This document shows positions 27,354 to 38,162 of a stretch of 64,000 nt of DNA, in pieces. The position numbers and the translations under genes are program-made. Below the pieces are notes generated by a model that ran no database searches, was not told the origin of the DNA, and saw nothing but the letters and a program-made list of their open reading frames with translations. This DNA is from Diphasiastrum complanatum (lineage: Eukaryota; Streptophyta; Lycopodiopsida; Lycopodiales; Lycopodiaceae): positions 11,625,859 to 11,689,858 of the forward strand of contig CM055094.1 of NCBI GenBank assembly GCA_029204225.1. Direction: 5' to 3'. Positions within the stretch are counted from its first letter, which is position 1. Each line of letters begins with the position of its first letter.

Positions 27354-29120
27354 TTATATTCGATAATTTTCAAGATACCACACAAACGGTTCCACATTTA
27401 GCCGTTTAAGACAACGGTCTCCACTCTTTGATATATCTGATAACACTAACTGTGAATCAACCATGATTTCTAACTTTATTTGTAGATCATCAAGTGTTAC
27501 AGTACTAACATTTCTATACAATACTTTAATATTATCGATCAGCGAATCAAAATCCAATAAGAATCGGTTTTCGTCAGGGATAAATTGTCCATCCATTTGT
27601 TGAAGATGATGGTACTCCGCGAACATCCTTAATAACCAAAAAAGAATACATGTGTGGACGTCATCTCCAAAACAGAATAGCTCCATTACTTTGCCTATTC
27701 TTCCTTGAGCCCACATAAATTTCACGTTTCTCACCTTGCACAAGTTGCAAGAAATCATTATCTCGAGAAAGATCTGAAGGTTCGACAGTTGTAGTTGGTG
27801 TTCCTAATTTATGAGGCCAATGAAATTCTTCAGTTGTTGATGTATGTTCGAGATTGAGCAAACTGATTTTTTGTTCCTCGAAAAAGTCCATCCACCAATG
27901 CTGATCAAACTCACCAAAAAAATGATAAGTTGCTTGAATACTTGATTCCAAAAAATTAAATGAGGCAAATGGATCAATCTCATGATGTTCTCTTTGCGCC
28001 TTTTGTTCTTCTAGCAAGGACTTCAAGGGAGATAACACAACAAGCTTGATTTGAGTCGACGGAATGCTAAGCAAAAATTGAACTCCTTCAAAAGGTAGCC
28101 ATGAAACTGAATTTGAAAATAGTTTGCCCCATAATAATATAATCTATGATTCGTTACATTTGATTTTAAACTAGTGCTAAAAGCTAATATCATTAATATT
28201 AGCTACGCATCGCTCTGTTTCGTTGGACGCCTTAACATAATCACGAAAATCATGTGTGTGTCTGATTAATGACATGTTTAGCTTTGGCACATACGGTTCC
28301 TCAACAATGCTTTTAAGCACTGGTAAAGAAAATACTTTCTTGCGTCTCAACCTCTTAGAAAAGCAACTAAGCATTTGATCAATTTGATCGTGGGTATGTC
28401 CTACCAATAAAAATCCTATTTTTACTTTTTTGAAAAAAAAATTCTCCACTAGCATGGACAAGTATGCCAAAATAGTTTGGTTTTTATTTTCCCTAGCAGT
28501 GTTGTCAAGCTGCAAATAAAGTATTTCTGAAAGATTTTCACCAAATTCGCAAATTATCTTATGTACAATGGTGATCGTCAAATTTGGATTATTTCGAACA
28601 TTGGGATAATTAAAAAAGACCTTGGACTCCAAAGTGCCATTAAACACAAGTGCTCCAACGAGATGAACCTGAATAAAATCTGACTCGTTTAATTTTTGGG
28701 CACTCTAACAAAATGAGTCAACATTGTTTTCTTCTTATTCATGCCATCAATAACAAGGCCCAGATATTTTTGTGGACATTCCAAACATTTCTTTCGATGC
28801 TTGGCCAACTTTTGTCTTTCAACTGTTTGTTGATCAAACTCTTTGTACATCAAAAATATTTTTAATTTTGTAAAATTATCCGGCAAGTGAAAATATAAGG
28901 AATTAGGCAATTTCTCTCCACGCACATCTATGAAATGCTTTCGCCATGCAATTGCATTTAAAACATCTGGAAAAACAGTTCGACCCTGTAAGGATCCCCG
29001 TAATGTTGGGTCTTTCTGAAGTCGTGCATGCATTTGTTGAAGCCGTGAGTTTTCGATTGCGTGAACTACTTTGTAAGCTTTGTGACAAACCTCCAGACAT
29101 TTAAAATATACAAAAAGCAC
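27354..29120 (-). pseudogene. transposase-like gene of a DUF7869-like family, frameshifted
   Basis: Four consecutive minus-strand frames (29120-28689, 28647-28177, 28074-27661, 27758-27354) read as one ~560-residue protein with breaks. Frame 1 has KHRKKCLECPQKYLGLVIDG. A one-base indel in an A-run near 28695 separates it from NESDFIQVHLVGALVFNGTL. Frame 2 carries LYLQLDNTARENKNQTILAY and FLLVGHTHDQIDQMLSCFSK. The pattern IDGM ... QLDNxxRENKN ... VGHTHxxIDQ matches my memory of an uncharacterised eukaryotic family called DUF7869. The spaced Asp residues suggest an RNase H-like (DDE) fold, which is inference. A second break near 27710 joins EKREIYVGS to GRIGKVMELFCFGDDVH. The 5' end is cut where a Gypsy protease fragment begins at 29.15 kb. 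Confidence 0.6.
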
Positions 29121-29149
29121 TTGCAGCTTATCGTGAACATCTCACGGCG

Positions 29150-29839
29150 ACTCCTACGAGAGGATCAAAGCTATTGTACCTGAAAGGTTGTATCCAAGAC
29201 AAGATCATTCACTTCATCGTAGACCTGGGAGCATCGCATAACTACTTGTCAGAAAGCCTGGCAGGGGAATTGGGCATTCAATGTGAAGAAAATGTGACCC
29301 CTATTTGTCAGGAGACCGCAAAAGGTACAATGACAACTTGTAGATTGGCAACCAACTTACCAATCTTGTTGGGCACCTGGAAAAATCGATTAACGTTCAC
29401 AATCTTGAAGATGGATGCTTTCGATGCTATCTTGAGACTAAGTTGGTTTAACAAACACGTGGTGGCCTTCTTGGCAAAAGGGGTTAATCTTGTGTTATTA
29501 TATAATGGCAGAAGACCTTGCGTCGTCAGAGCTGTGCTAGGGGACCAATTAGAAAAGAACGACACAACTGAACCTGAGCCAGCCATCCCTCTCAATCTCA
29601 TTCACCTCTTTAATGAAGGACAGCCAACAGCGACAAACCAACTGACACGGGATCAAATGGAGCCAACATTGTCTGCAGCTTCTACATCAAAGATGGATCC
29701 AAGTGCATCACGTATAAAACGACTGAATCAAAACCTCTCAAGATGGACTAGAGATGTGTGCCCCTTACCCAATTTGGCAAGAGCAGCTTGTCTCATGCTG
29801 AAGATTGGGCCCATGATGAGGACTCCCAAATATGTGTAA
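29150..29839 (+). pseudogene. Ty3/Gypsy aspartic protease fragment
   Basis: A plus-strand frame of 221 codons. Near residue 18 it has IVDLGASHNYLSESLA, matching the retropepsin active site (D-S/T-G-A) but with Leu in the middle position. About 75 residues later DAILRLSWFNKHVVAF matches the gypsy DVILGMxWL block. Protease would cut the gag-pol polyprotein. The C-terminal half is low-similarity linker and no RT follows. The odd DLGA triad suggests inactivity. Confidence 0.7.
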
Positions 29840-30360
29840 GAAGAGACGACCTCTAAAGGCTGACCATCCCATAGAAGCCGTTGACACTGCATGAAAGGAG
29901 AGCCATGTGTGGATAGCGTGAATCTGAGGGGAGACTTGTCACTCTATGGATGTACGTACGTAAGCAACATAAAAATAGCCTCAACCTGAAGTGGTATGAC
30001 TTCAAACTTAGCAAGGATAATTTGTTGAGGAGCAGAGGACTTGGCCCAGATCATACATGCAAGCATAGTGACCTATAGCTGAGAAATACTAGTCCATTGG
30101 CTCGGAAGTCTCTGTGCACCAAGCCTCCGTTGCATACATAGCTGTAGTGAAACAATGGTGTCAAACAATCTACACTGACTCGAGGCATCACAAACGTGTT
30201 TTCTAAAGCAAAACTGCACAAGGCTAACCAAAGAAGCATGACCCTTCCACAATCTAGTCGTGACGACCTGTCTCATATTGAAAGCTGGCCCAGTGAAGAG
30301 GTCCCCAAATAAGTACAAGAGGATACCACCTCTAGTGGCTATCCTAGAATAAACACATGT
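29760..30360. repeat. diverged direct repeat, ~480 bp apart
   Basis: 29760-29880 and 30240-30360 share landmarks in order: CTTGTCTCATGCTGAA / CCTGTCTCATATTGAA, GGCCCA, GAGG(A/T)C(T/C)CCCAAATA, ACCTCTA and GGCT. This indicates an old tandem duplication of the tail of the protease-bearing element. Confidence 0.5.
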
Positions 30361-31293
30361 CGCGGGTGCACCCAGTGTGCCCTGTAAGACTCTAAGGGGT
30401 GAGGCTCCCTAAGGTCCCAGAGCAAGCTAGAAAGTCAAGGATTGAGCCTCCGACCTATGGTGAGCCAGTCAAGTAGTCACAAGTCATGAGCTAGCTTTGG
30501 AGCTCGAGTCATGGCCTAGTCAGGAACCAAGTTGATTCTGCTGTCGGGACGGATCTCGAGACCCATGTCCGGGAGCCAGACTGATTCTGCCACACTTTCC
30601 AGGCTTAATCAGCAAAATAAAAACTAAATCCAAAAAAGCGTGTTTTATCAGAAAGTACTATATTCCAGGACAGAGGGGACGCGCCGAATCACACCAAAAC
30701 TATAGGGGGAGTCTAATAGACAGAAACTTGGGGGCAGCTCAACTAGCGCCAGGTCTTGCCTCCGTCTACCAGCACGAGCTAAGCACAATGCCCAACACGT
30801 GTTGGTGGATGTTGTAAAGCTACCTTTACAAGCTTTACTTCTGGTGCCATTGGCGCCAACATTGCCCCTGCGCACTGTTGCTCCCGGCACCACTATGACC
30901 AAAATCCAGCCGACGCCAAGTTGCTATGGCTGGAAATCTTTGATCGGTTCTAGCGAAGTCCAGAGAGCTCATATCGATGTGCAATCACCTCACACGATCT
31001 AGGCATGATTAAAGGAAGCCTGTGGATCAATAAATTCTAGAGAGAGAAAATGAATTTCTTTGTTTGATGTATTAGCCTTCAAAAGAAAGGTTCCTTCTCG
31101 AGCCATCAGCTCCTTGAATCACAAGCAATCATGCAAATCAGGCAAAGCACGAGTACTAAGACTCACCAAGAATACATACAAGCAAGACACTCAGGCAGGT
31201 TTACTAACAGATAACAAAGACAAGGTCCCCCTTTGAGATAGCTCTGCCAAAGGACCTTTGCCTGGCCGCTGCCCATACAGATCGATCATAGAA
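30361..31293. other. no gene recognised
   Basis: Slightly GC-richer, with a short internal duplication (GATTCTGC words near 30535 and 30585). Frames at 30648-30902 minus and 30799-31002 plus have no recognisable domain. From about 31010 it may already be internal sequence of the minus-strand LTR element whose PBS is at 31741. Confidence 0.4.
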
Positions 31294-31560
31294 TCAGCCG
31301 ACAGAGAACACCCATTCAATTATTCGTGCTTTCACCATTAAATAGCACATTGCCTCAGTCACGCCCCACCAACTCTGTCGATAGCTGTTCGCGGGATTTA
31401 TTATTTTGGGCTCTAGTTGGTCTCTCTTTGAACCTTTATTAAGTGGTATTGAATATTTTCCATGAAGTTCAGGTGCTCTGTATTGAAATCCATATCTGTG
31501 CAGAAGAAGCACTCATCCGCGCTAGAAATTCAATTCGATGTTGTCCATGCTATAAATCTG
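31294..31560 (-). pseudogene. gag-like fragment, second copy of the 24.8-kb family
   Basis: Minus-strand DFNTEHLNFMENIQYHLIK (about 31510-31430), followed after a frame change by PKIINPANSYRQSWWG. This parallels the 24.8-kb copy (DFNTVRLDFMEKVQYHLIK). It lies ~180 bp downstream (minus direction) of a PBS, as gag should. Confidence 0.5.
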
Positions 31561-31740
31561 GACTCCCAAGATCCACCCAACATCGCAGCTCATTTCAAAC
31601 AAGAAAATTCACTCAAATCAAGAAGATATCTCCCAATTTAACCCTAAAATGCAATTTTAACCCTATTATGCCAAAACAAGATGCCTAAATGCAAGCTAAC
31701 ATCCATCCAAGCTGCTGAAAACTAAAAAATTGGCGTAGCT

Positions 31741-31757
31741 CCCCGACAACGACACCA
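31741..31757 (-). other. tRNA-Asp type primer binding site
   Basis: On the minus strand the bases read TGGTGTCGTTGTCGGGG, close to TGGCGCCGTTGCCGGGG, the PBS used by the plant Tat/Athila-type Ty3/Gypsy lineages. It lies 4 bp from an LTR end (…CTACA). Confidence 0.8.
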
Positions 31758-31761
31758 AAAC

Positions 31762-32150
31762 TGTAGTGGCCATTTCCTATCCTTCTCTCAACCCTAAATC
31801 CAAGCACACAAGCATTAAGGAGATGATGAGAATTAACTAGTTGTCACGCAGAGATTTGTCCCCATGAGAGTGATAGCATTTTCATAATCCAACAAGTGCA
31901 TATGATTCATGTCTAACACTAAGATCAAGGGAGTAGCGGCATGCTACTCAGACATCGATGGCAGGGTAGTCAACTAGGATGCAATACTAGTGTCGAGTGC
32001 ATGGTTGCCCGTTCTGTCAGTTCCAGCTATGGTTCTCTCAATTGACTGCTCATTGCATAATGGATTGGGTTGAGAGCTACGACAAGATGATCGGAGCCGA
32101 TATTAAGACCCTACCGTTTCAATAGCATCTACACCCAGAGAAAAAAAAGT
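31762..32150 (-). mobile_element. 5' LTR (minus orientation) of Tat/Athila-like Gypsy element
   Basis: The LTR terminus TGTAG (plus view) at 31762 sits next to the PBS. Shared words with 24079-24240 (TTGTCAC, CCCATGAGAGTGATAG, AACCCTAAATCCAAG) show the same LTR family. The outer boundary is not visible; 32150 is approximate. Confidence 0.5.
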
Positions 32151-32774
32151 CAAAAACGTCATGATGAGTTAAATCCATTACAGTTTGTAGATCAACTGCA
32201 AAAGGATCTTACCATTGGATACTCTGTCATTAGCTTGAAATCATAACACGAGTTAGATTGTAATATAGAAAATTATCCTGCTCAATTTCTCATCGCATTA
32301 GATACTCTTGCCTTTTAAAGAAAAGTTTGCATATGACTTATAACATACAGCATATAACATATACCATATAACATGATATGGGCCTTCAGACTATGATCAA
32401 GATCGTGGTATTACATTAACAAGTAAGTTGAAGAGCTTTGTAACTAAAGCGCAGTACACCTAGGCTTTTGAACGTCTGGGGTTTTGTAAATCTCCCTTTC
32501 ATGTGGTGAAGCTGGTGAGTGATCATGTATACTCATGTTATTTTGATTTATTTATATCTTGTACAAGGCAGTGCATACATGCGTACTGGACTTCTTGACA
32601 TTTTGGCAGCATTCTATCGTTCAGTACTTTTTCAGGAGAAATTGGTAGTGATATTTTCTTTTGTGTCAGTTTTGGTTTATTTGACATGATATTTGATGGC
32701 GAAGCTTGTGTAAAAATCAACCACTGTGGCAAAGGAATATTGCTTCAGTTTAGGATGATTCACCAAAAAAGAAA
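32151..32774. other. no gene recognised
   Basis: AT-rich, no motifs. A TATAACAT(A/G) word is repeated near 32340-32370. Confidence 0.4.
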
Positions 32775-33735
32775 TCCCCACAGGATCGACAAAGTACTAG
32801 AGCCGGCTCTGGTACTTTGCCGCCTCAAGCAACAACATTTTGTCTAAGAGCTTTGGTGGTATTCAATAGAATTGGTCTCGGGCAAAATAAAATTCTTCTC
32901 AACACTAGCAATGACAAGAAAGGATTCTGGTTCTGTCACAACAAGGAATTTGATTCAGAAATCTCAAGTTTTAGTTTTTCACATGAAAGAAAAATTGAAG
33001 TCTATGGCAGGGCAGAAGCATCTAGATCATCAATTTTACTATGGGGTTGATTTTTTTTGTGAAAACTTTCAAAAATCACAAAAAGGAAACAAACCCACAG
33101 GGCCGGGAAAGTACTAGAGCCGGCTCCAGTACTTTCTAGGCCCTGTGGGGTTGATCTCTTTTGTGAAACTTTCTAGGCCTTGTGAGGTTGATTTCTTTTG
33201 TGAAATTAATCACAAAAAAAATCAACCCCACAAGGCCTGGAAAGTACTGAAGCCGGCTCTAGTACTTTCCCGGCCCTATCGGGTTGATTTCTTTCTAGAC
33301 CCTGTGGGGTTGATTTTATTTTGTGAAAACTTTCAAAAATCACAAAAAGGAAACAATCCCATGGGGCCGGGAAAGTTCTAGAGCCGGCGCTAGTACTTTC
33401 CCGGCCCTATGGGTTTTGTTAAAACTTTCAAAAATCACAAAAAGAAAACAACCCTACAGGGCCGAGAAAGTACTAGAGTCGGCTCTAGTACTTTCCTGGC
33501 CCTATGTGATTTTTTTTTTGTGAAAACTTTAAAAAATCACAAAAAAGAAACAACCCCAGAGGGCCAAAGAAGTACTAGAGCCAGCTCTAGTACTTTCCAG
33601 GCCCTGTGGGGTTGATTTTTTTTTGTAAAAACTTTCAATAATCACAAAAAAGAAACAACCCACACGGTTGGGAAAGTACCGGAGCCGGCTCTAGTACTTT
33701 CTCGGCCCTTTGGGGTTCATTTTTTTGTAAAAACT
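32775..33735. repeat. array of seven long hairpins (AGTACTAGAGCCGGCTCTAGTACT type)
   Basis: Each unit is a near-perfect inverted repeat centred on AGCCGGCT, with arms AAAGTACTAG and CTAGTACTTT extended by GGCCGG/CCGGCC and CACAGGG/CCCTGTG. Centres lie at about 32804, 33121, 33254, 33385, 33480, 33582 and 33686. From the second unit on, spacing is 133, 131, 95, 102 and 104 bp. The spacers carry their own weaker inverted repeat (TTTTGTGAAAACTTTC ... AATCACAAAAA). The open frames across it are artefacts. Comparable palindrome arrays occur in subterminal regions of plant CACTA elements, but no CACTA terminus or transposase is adjacent. Confidence 0.9.
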
Positions 33736-34200
33736 TAAAAAATAGTCCCTCTAGACTATCGACAAGTACTTGGGTCAAAAGAACATATTCTTCGTTGACC
33801 TTTTACAATCGTGCTTACTACAAATGAGAAAAAATCCAAAACAAACTCCGCTCTAAAAATTTGTTGTGTTGGAATGACAGTTTCATTTGGCTCAATACAT
33901 AAACCTAGGGAAGTACAAAGATTGAAAGGTCATGGTGATTTTGGGAACTAGAAACAACGGAGCTTCATAAGTAAATGAGTACACGTTTGTACATCCACAA
34001 AAATTTCAACCTCCAAATTATCATACATACACTCTTGGGTGGCCAAAATCTTTTTAATTTATCCATTTGAAAGGCACCTTTGCATTCTTAATGACAATTG
34101 AATTGCAAGTGAAAAAGGCCATCGATGTGAGCATATTGTTGACCCAATCACTAGCACTAGACTATCTTTACTTTTCAAGTCAACTGCTCAATATTTGTTT
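33736..34200. other. no gene recognised
   Basis: AT-rich unique-looking sequence after the hairpin array. Confidence 0.4.
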
Positions 34201-34204
34201 AAAA

Positions 34205-34545
34205 TAGCACCCATATTTTCACAACCCTTCAAGGAGCTATTTTGCATAACAAAATTAGCAAAACTTGCCACTAACATAAGGAAATCTAGCATGCCACCAG
34301 TACTAGGCAACAGGCACTAGGAAGTGTCTGTTGGACATGGTTCAATTGAAAAATCATCCAGACCATCTTCCAGAATTCACTTCACCCAGCACCCATATTT
34401 TTTCACTACACTTCAACTACCTCCTTTCCATGCCAAGAATGGCAAAACAACTATTTTGTTGGCTCAATCACCTAATAGCATGCCACTAGCACTAGGAAGC
34501 AGGCAATAGCAAGTGTCTGATAAAAAATTGTCCAGACCATCTTCC
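34205..34545. repeat. ~187-bp tandem duplication
   Basis: AGCATGCCACCAGTACTAGG at 34289 recurs as AGCATGCCACTAGCACTAGG at 34478. ACCCATATTTTCAC at 34207 recurs near 34391. The phrase GTCCAGACCATCTTCC also occurs twice. Confidence 0.7.
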
Positions 34546-34564
34546 ACAATTGGCTTAAAGTCTG

Positions 34565-34779
34565 CATGAAGCTTGCCCTGGAGCTTTGTGTTCAAATGTT
34601 TTACAGGTCTGTTGTACTAATCACCATCTGGGTCTTCGTGTGGAGCTTGCTCTGTAGCTCATTTTACAGGTCTGTGTGGAGCTTGTTCTGCAGCCCTTGT
34701 CCTCTGCTTTTGGTTCATTGCCTGGAGACTGGTCAAGATCTTTTTTGTTTGAAACTTGCCCTCGGGCTTTGTGTTCAAT
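34565..34779. repeat. repeats of a TGTGTGGAGCTTG / TTTTACAGGTCTG unit
   Basis: Words CTTGCCCT(G/C)GGGCTTTGTGTTCAA-like, TTTTACAGGTCTG, ATCACCATCTGGGTCTTCG and TGTGGAGCTTG recur here and again at 35585-35705. One unit is split by the solo LTR at 34785-35566. Confidence 0.65.
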
Positions 34780-34784
34780 CATTT

Positions 34785-35566
34785 TGTTAGAATTGGTGAA
34801 CTCCTGCAACTTTGTCGCAACACGAACAAGACACAAAGGTCGAACGAGAACGATTCGCGGCAGTCAACGTGTCTTTGACTCGAAGCACGAACGATTCGTG
34901 AATCGTAAACACACCTCCAGGACCGCAAACCGCAAACCGCAAAACAGAACGAAGACTACGAAAAGAAACGAAAAGAACGAAACAAACGAAGAGAAATCTT
35001 TCACGCTGCCAGCTGGCAGCTCAACGGGCTTCACGCCCAACTGAAACGAATAGCAACGACGGAGACTAACTAACTAGTTGATTAGCGTTAACTAGTCTTG
35101 TGATTCTACGTTTAGCTATCTAGTAAACTCCACACATTGGGGTATAAACGATCCTCTTTGGATCATAACGATAAGAGAAAAAGTGACGAGAATTTCACAG
35201 AGATTTGTAAGAAATAGAGAGAGAGACATAGCGAATAGAGTAAGAAAGCAAAAATACCATAGTTGTGCATGAAAGTCTGCCAACGAGCAGAACACAACGA
35301 AAGAGCAGAGAGTCAATCCGCCAACGAGCGAGACACTAACGATCTCGCTCTAAAACCAAACTGACAATATAGTCGCTCTATTTTGTGTATCTCTTGGCCT
35401 TGTGCTGTGTCTCTTGATTGCTAGAATAAAATATGTTCTGTGATGCATAGTCGAGTGTCTAGGATCCTCTAAGAGCTTCCGCACGAAAAGAAAATTCAAA
35501 GACAGAAAATTGTTCGCGAATCAGAAGAGAGAAGACGAACACGAAACAAAAAAAGCTTCCGCGACA
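34785..35566 (+). mobile_element. solo LTR, 782 bp, with 5-bp target-site duplication
   Basis: Begins TGTTAGAATTGG and ends CTTCCGCGACA. It is bordered by CATTT on both sides (34780-34784 and 35567-35571). The interrupted flanks match a nearby unoccupied paralogous repeat (34575-34640): CTTTGTGTTCAA, then a TTTTA site, then TACTAATCACC / TACTTATCATC. That is an empty-site control for the insertion. A TATAAACG box lies near 35150. CpG-rich words (ACGAACGATTCG) contrast with the flanks. There is no PBS, polypurine tract or coding sequence, so it is a solo LTR left by LTR-LTR recombination. Strand is assigned from the TATA box only. Confidence 0.85.
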
Positions 35567-35584
35567 CATTTTAGAAGTATGTCA

Positions 35585-35705
35585 TACTTATCATCACCTG
35601 GATCTCTGTGTGGAGCTTATTCTATAACTCGTTTTACAGGTCTGTCATATTTATCACCACCTGGATCTCTGTCTGGAACTTGTTCTGTAGCTCCTGATCT
35701 TTTAT
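35585..35705. repeat. ~66-bp direct repeat
   Basis: ATCA(T/C)CACCTGGATCTCTGT(G/C)TGGA(G/A)CTT is followed by TTCT(A/G)TA(A/G)CTC, twice in tandem. It continues the repeat unit interrupted by the solo LTR. Confidence 0.75.
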
Positions 35706-35832
35706 CCAACCTAATAACTTGTCATTTATTGTGTTTCACATAGTATTTTCTTACCCGAACAGATGGCAGGAAGAATTGTACAGTTATTCACCAATTTTTT
35801 TGTACTTGAAGTTATTGATGTTTGAATGATTT

Positions 35833-36295
35833 GTGTTCAATGTGATGGAGGCAAAGATAACATTCAAAGGAGCTACTATTCCCTGCATCAACTTGTCATT
35901 TATTGAGGGGAAGCTCATTGTCAGCAAAAGCCAACTACATTTGAGATTGGGAATTGCACATAATTTCCATGCCATATATGTCATGGTAGCCATTGTTGAT
36001 GGCATGAGATCGTCTATCCCACTAAGAGTTATAGAGACATCGAAGGGTGGATTATTTCCTCTTGGATGAAAGCATGTCTACATGTTACAAGGTCGAAGCG
36101 AGGGCGAATCCAAGCACTATCCACCACATGGTAAATTTGGATAGCAGTGACACATCAGAGGACCACCACGGAAAACAACCACATTCATGTATCAGGGCAC
36201 TAGTATTTTTGTTCAAGGAAGATCTGCATTATGAGCCTACGAGGGATGTGTGCTTAATTGGTATATCGGTGCTTTTAAGCAAGTTGCTTGTCTAA
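35833..36295 (+). CDS. unidentified open frames
   Basis: Two overlapping plus frames (35833-36069, 78 codons; 36047-36295, 82 codons) in less biased sequence. The first has regular hydrophobic spacing (ITFKGATIPCINLSF, LRLGIAHNFHAIYVMVAI). No family is recognised. It could be one exon or a retroelement fragment broken by a frameshift. Confidence 0.2.
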
Positions 36296-36767
36296 TTTGA
36301 AGTTTTAAATAGATAGGCAGATCTTTTCTTTACTTTTATATGTATTTCCTGGCATTTTCTTTTCATTTTGGACTTAGTTAGTTCAAGTTGTGTTGTTGCA
36401 TCTTGAGACTATCTAATGGCGTCTTCATTCAAACATGTTCATTCTTTTTTCAGAACTCTTCAGACCATCCTGATTTAAGTTTTCTATCACTCAAGGGAAG
36501 AGGATTTGAACCTCTACAGGGTTAAGCCCTGCCTTCCAGGCCCTTACTGCCTATACAAACAAGAAAGTTAATCTATTAACTATACTGGTAATAATCTGTA
36601 GCAGAAAAGCAAAGATAAATGATGATTATGTATGTAGTGCAAATATGTAGATGAGCCTCAATTTATCATAGCTCTTTTATATCCAACGATGTCTTTTCAT
36701 AGCCATTGCTCTTTGTTTTTTCTCTGGCTTTTGTACTTACAGCCATTTTTTCATTATTCCAAAATTA
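36296..36767. other. no gene; tRNA T-arm-like word near 36500
   Basis: On the minus strand AGAGGTTCAAATCCTCT (about 36503) is a perfect T-arm-like hairpin, but no acceptor, D or anticodon arms could be folded around it. Confidence 0.35.
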
Positions 36768-37695
36768 TAGAGTATAAAGGTAGCATGAGTGTTGACTATC
36801 AAGATTTGGTCCACAAATGAGACACACATGATGTCTGAAAGTTGTAAAGCGTAATAAAATAAAAAATATTTACATAAGCATGCCCATACAATTATGCATG
36901 CATTGGCCTCTTGAGAAGTTGATTGTTCATGTAATTTCATTGTAAAGACATGTAATTGTTGATAATATATACATAAAGACATGCCCGATGAAAGCACGAT
37001 GAGGTCTCCCTTGTTTACGCGGAAACCAATCCATGACTCGTTGTAGTCTCGGGTGTCCCAATAACCTGTTTACATACAGAAGCCACCATGGACAAGCCCG
37101 TCTTTCACAACACCACCAATTTAATTTCCAATCTTCAAATAACTAATGCACTAAATGATCCTCGATAATCTCAAATTTTCTTACCCTAAACCATCGAGAA
37201 TAAGGCGTATTTCCTCTTGAGAGTGCATGTGCCCTTTGAAGTATCCCTTCACCTTTTCCTCAAAATCTGCCATTTCGTCAGGCGAGATGGTTGCAATCTC
37301 CTGTCGATAAATAAGAAAACATGTCGTCCCCAAAACTATATTATCAGAACTATGTTCTATTATCTTAGTAGGTTATATTGGAAAGCAATTCCCTTCACAA
37401 TCAGATGAACTTCAAATTAAAGTTCACCAGTATTACAACGATACCGACCGAGTACTTGTAGCCACGGTCCATCTTAATCTTTTCTAAAAGTGGATCTTTC
37501 CCATCCATCAGCATCTAGCTTCCAAGATGCCCAATTCTGCAAGCGAGAAAGTTATAAAAAATATGGATGCAGAAGTAAAGATTTCACAAATTGTTGACAT
37601 CCACTTCCAGTAGTTGAGCGAGTATCAGGAAAATACTTGTTTGGATGTATGTGGTCTTTGTCATGTGGATTGTATTCCCAAGCTTCAAGTTTTGC
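36768..37695 (-). pseudogene. ARD: acireductone dioxygenase pseudogene with introns
   Basis: Acireductone dioxygenase is a cupin metalloenzyme of the methionine salvage pathway. Minus-strand exons: about 37695-37600 (AKLEAWEYNPHDKDHIHPNK); 37536-37449 (after CTTGCAG; WASWKLDADGWE then, one frame over, KDPLLEKIKMDRGYKYS); 37300-37185 (EIATISPDEMADFEEKVKGY, then FKGHMHSQEEIRLILDGLG with the metal-binding HxHxxxE); 37065-36981 (YWDTRDYNESWIGFRVNKGD then LIVLSSG); 36834-36768 (GIHHV, degraded, early stop). Most exon borders have AG/GT signals. Lesions are a stop and frameshift in the second exon, an extra G at the third exon's donor that throws the fourth out of frame, and loss of the normal C-terminus. 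Retained introns mean a decayed DNA duplicate, not a processed pseudogene. The first (ATG) exon was not found. Confidence 0.8.
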
Positions 37696-37968
37696 CTGCA
37701 TTATGAAATTTACTAGATGCAAATAGAGCAGAATATATTAATTGCTAGATTATGCTAGGTTCAACCAGATGGGCTATCACAAAAATAAAGAATCCTAATG
37801 TGCAACACAACGTCCATACAAGCAAGTGAAAGTTGCCTAAAGGCTCTCTGCCAGTTTTGGACGTTAAAGTAATCAGTTGAAAGGCTTGAGCCACTACTCC
37901 ATAACCTGCTGAGTCATAAAGACTAAGCTACAAAAATTACACAAATCATTGGCCACCCATTAAGTTTT

Positions 37969-37971
<3 letters not shown>

Positions 37972-38039
<68 letters not shown>

Positions 38040-38050
38040 GAGAGAGAGAA
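37972..38050. repeat. (GA)n tract interrupted by a 32-G run
   Basis: GA repeats 37972-38006, poly-G 38007-38038, GA 38039-38050. On the minus strand this is the (TC)n tail of the left retroelement copy. Confidence 0.97.
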
Positions 38051-38162
38051 CCCACCAACCAATACCCGTAGTTAGTGAATCCCTCAGGGGGTAGCTAGCT
38101 CCCCCCTAAGGGTAAGCTAACTACCCACCAAGAGATTGTCAATGTTTTTAGGCAATTCAAAT
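38050..38162 (-). repeat. 113-bp inverted repeat, left arm (retroelement 3' end)
   Basis: Nearly identical, in reverse complement, to 38599-38711 (a handful of mismatches). Read on the minus strand it contains the last codons of the RT frame, its stop (38117) and a ~66-bp 3' UTR running into the (TC)n tail. Confidence 0.95.

Noticed and set aside
32817-33615. Chain of plus-strand frames with repeated KITKRKQ-like peptides
   Set aside because: They are translations of the hairpin tandem repeat, not a repetitive protein.
36485-36560. tRNA gene on the minus strand
   Set aside because: Only a T-arm-like hairpin is present; acceptor, D and anticodon arms cannot be folded.
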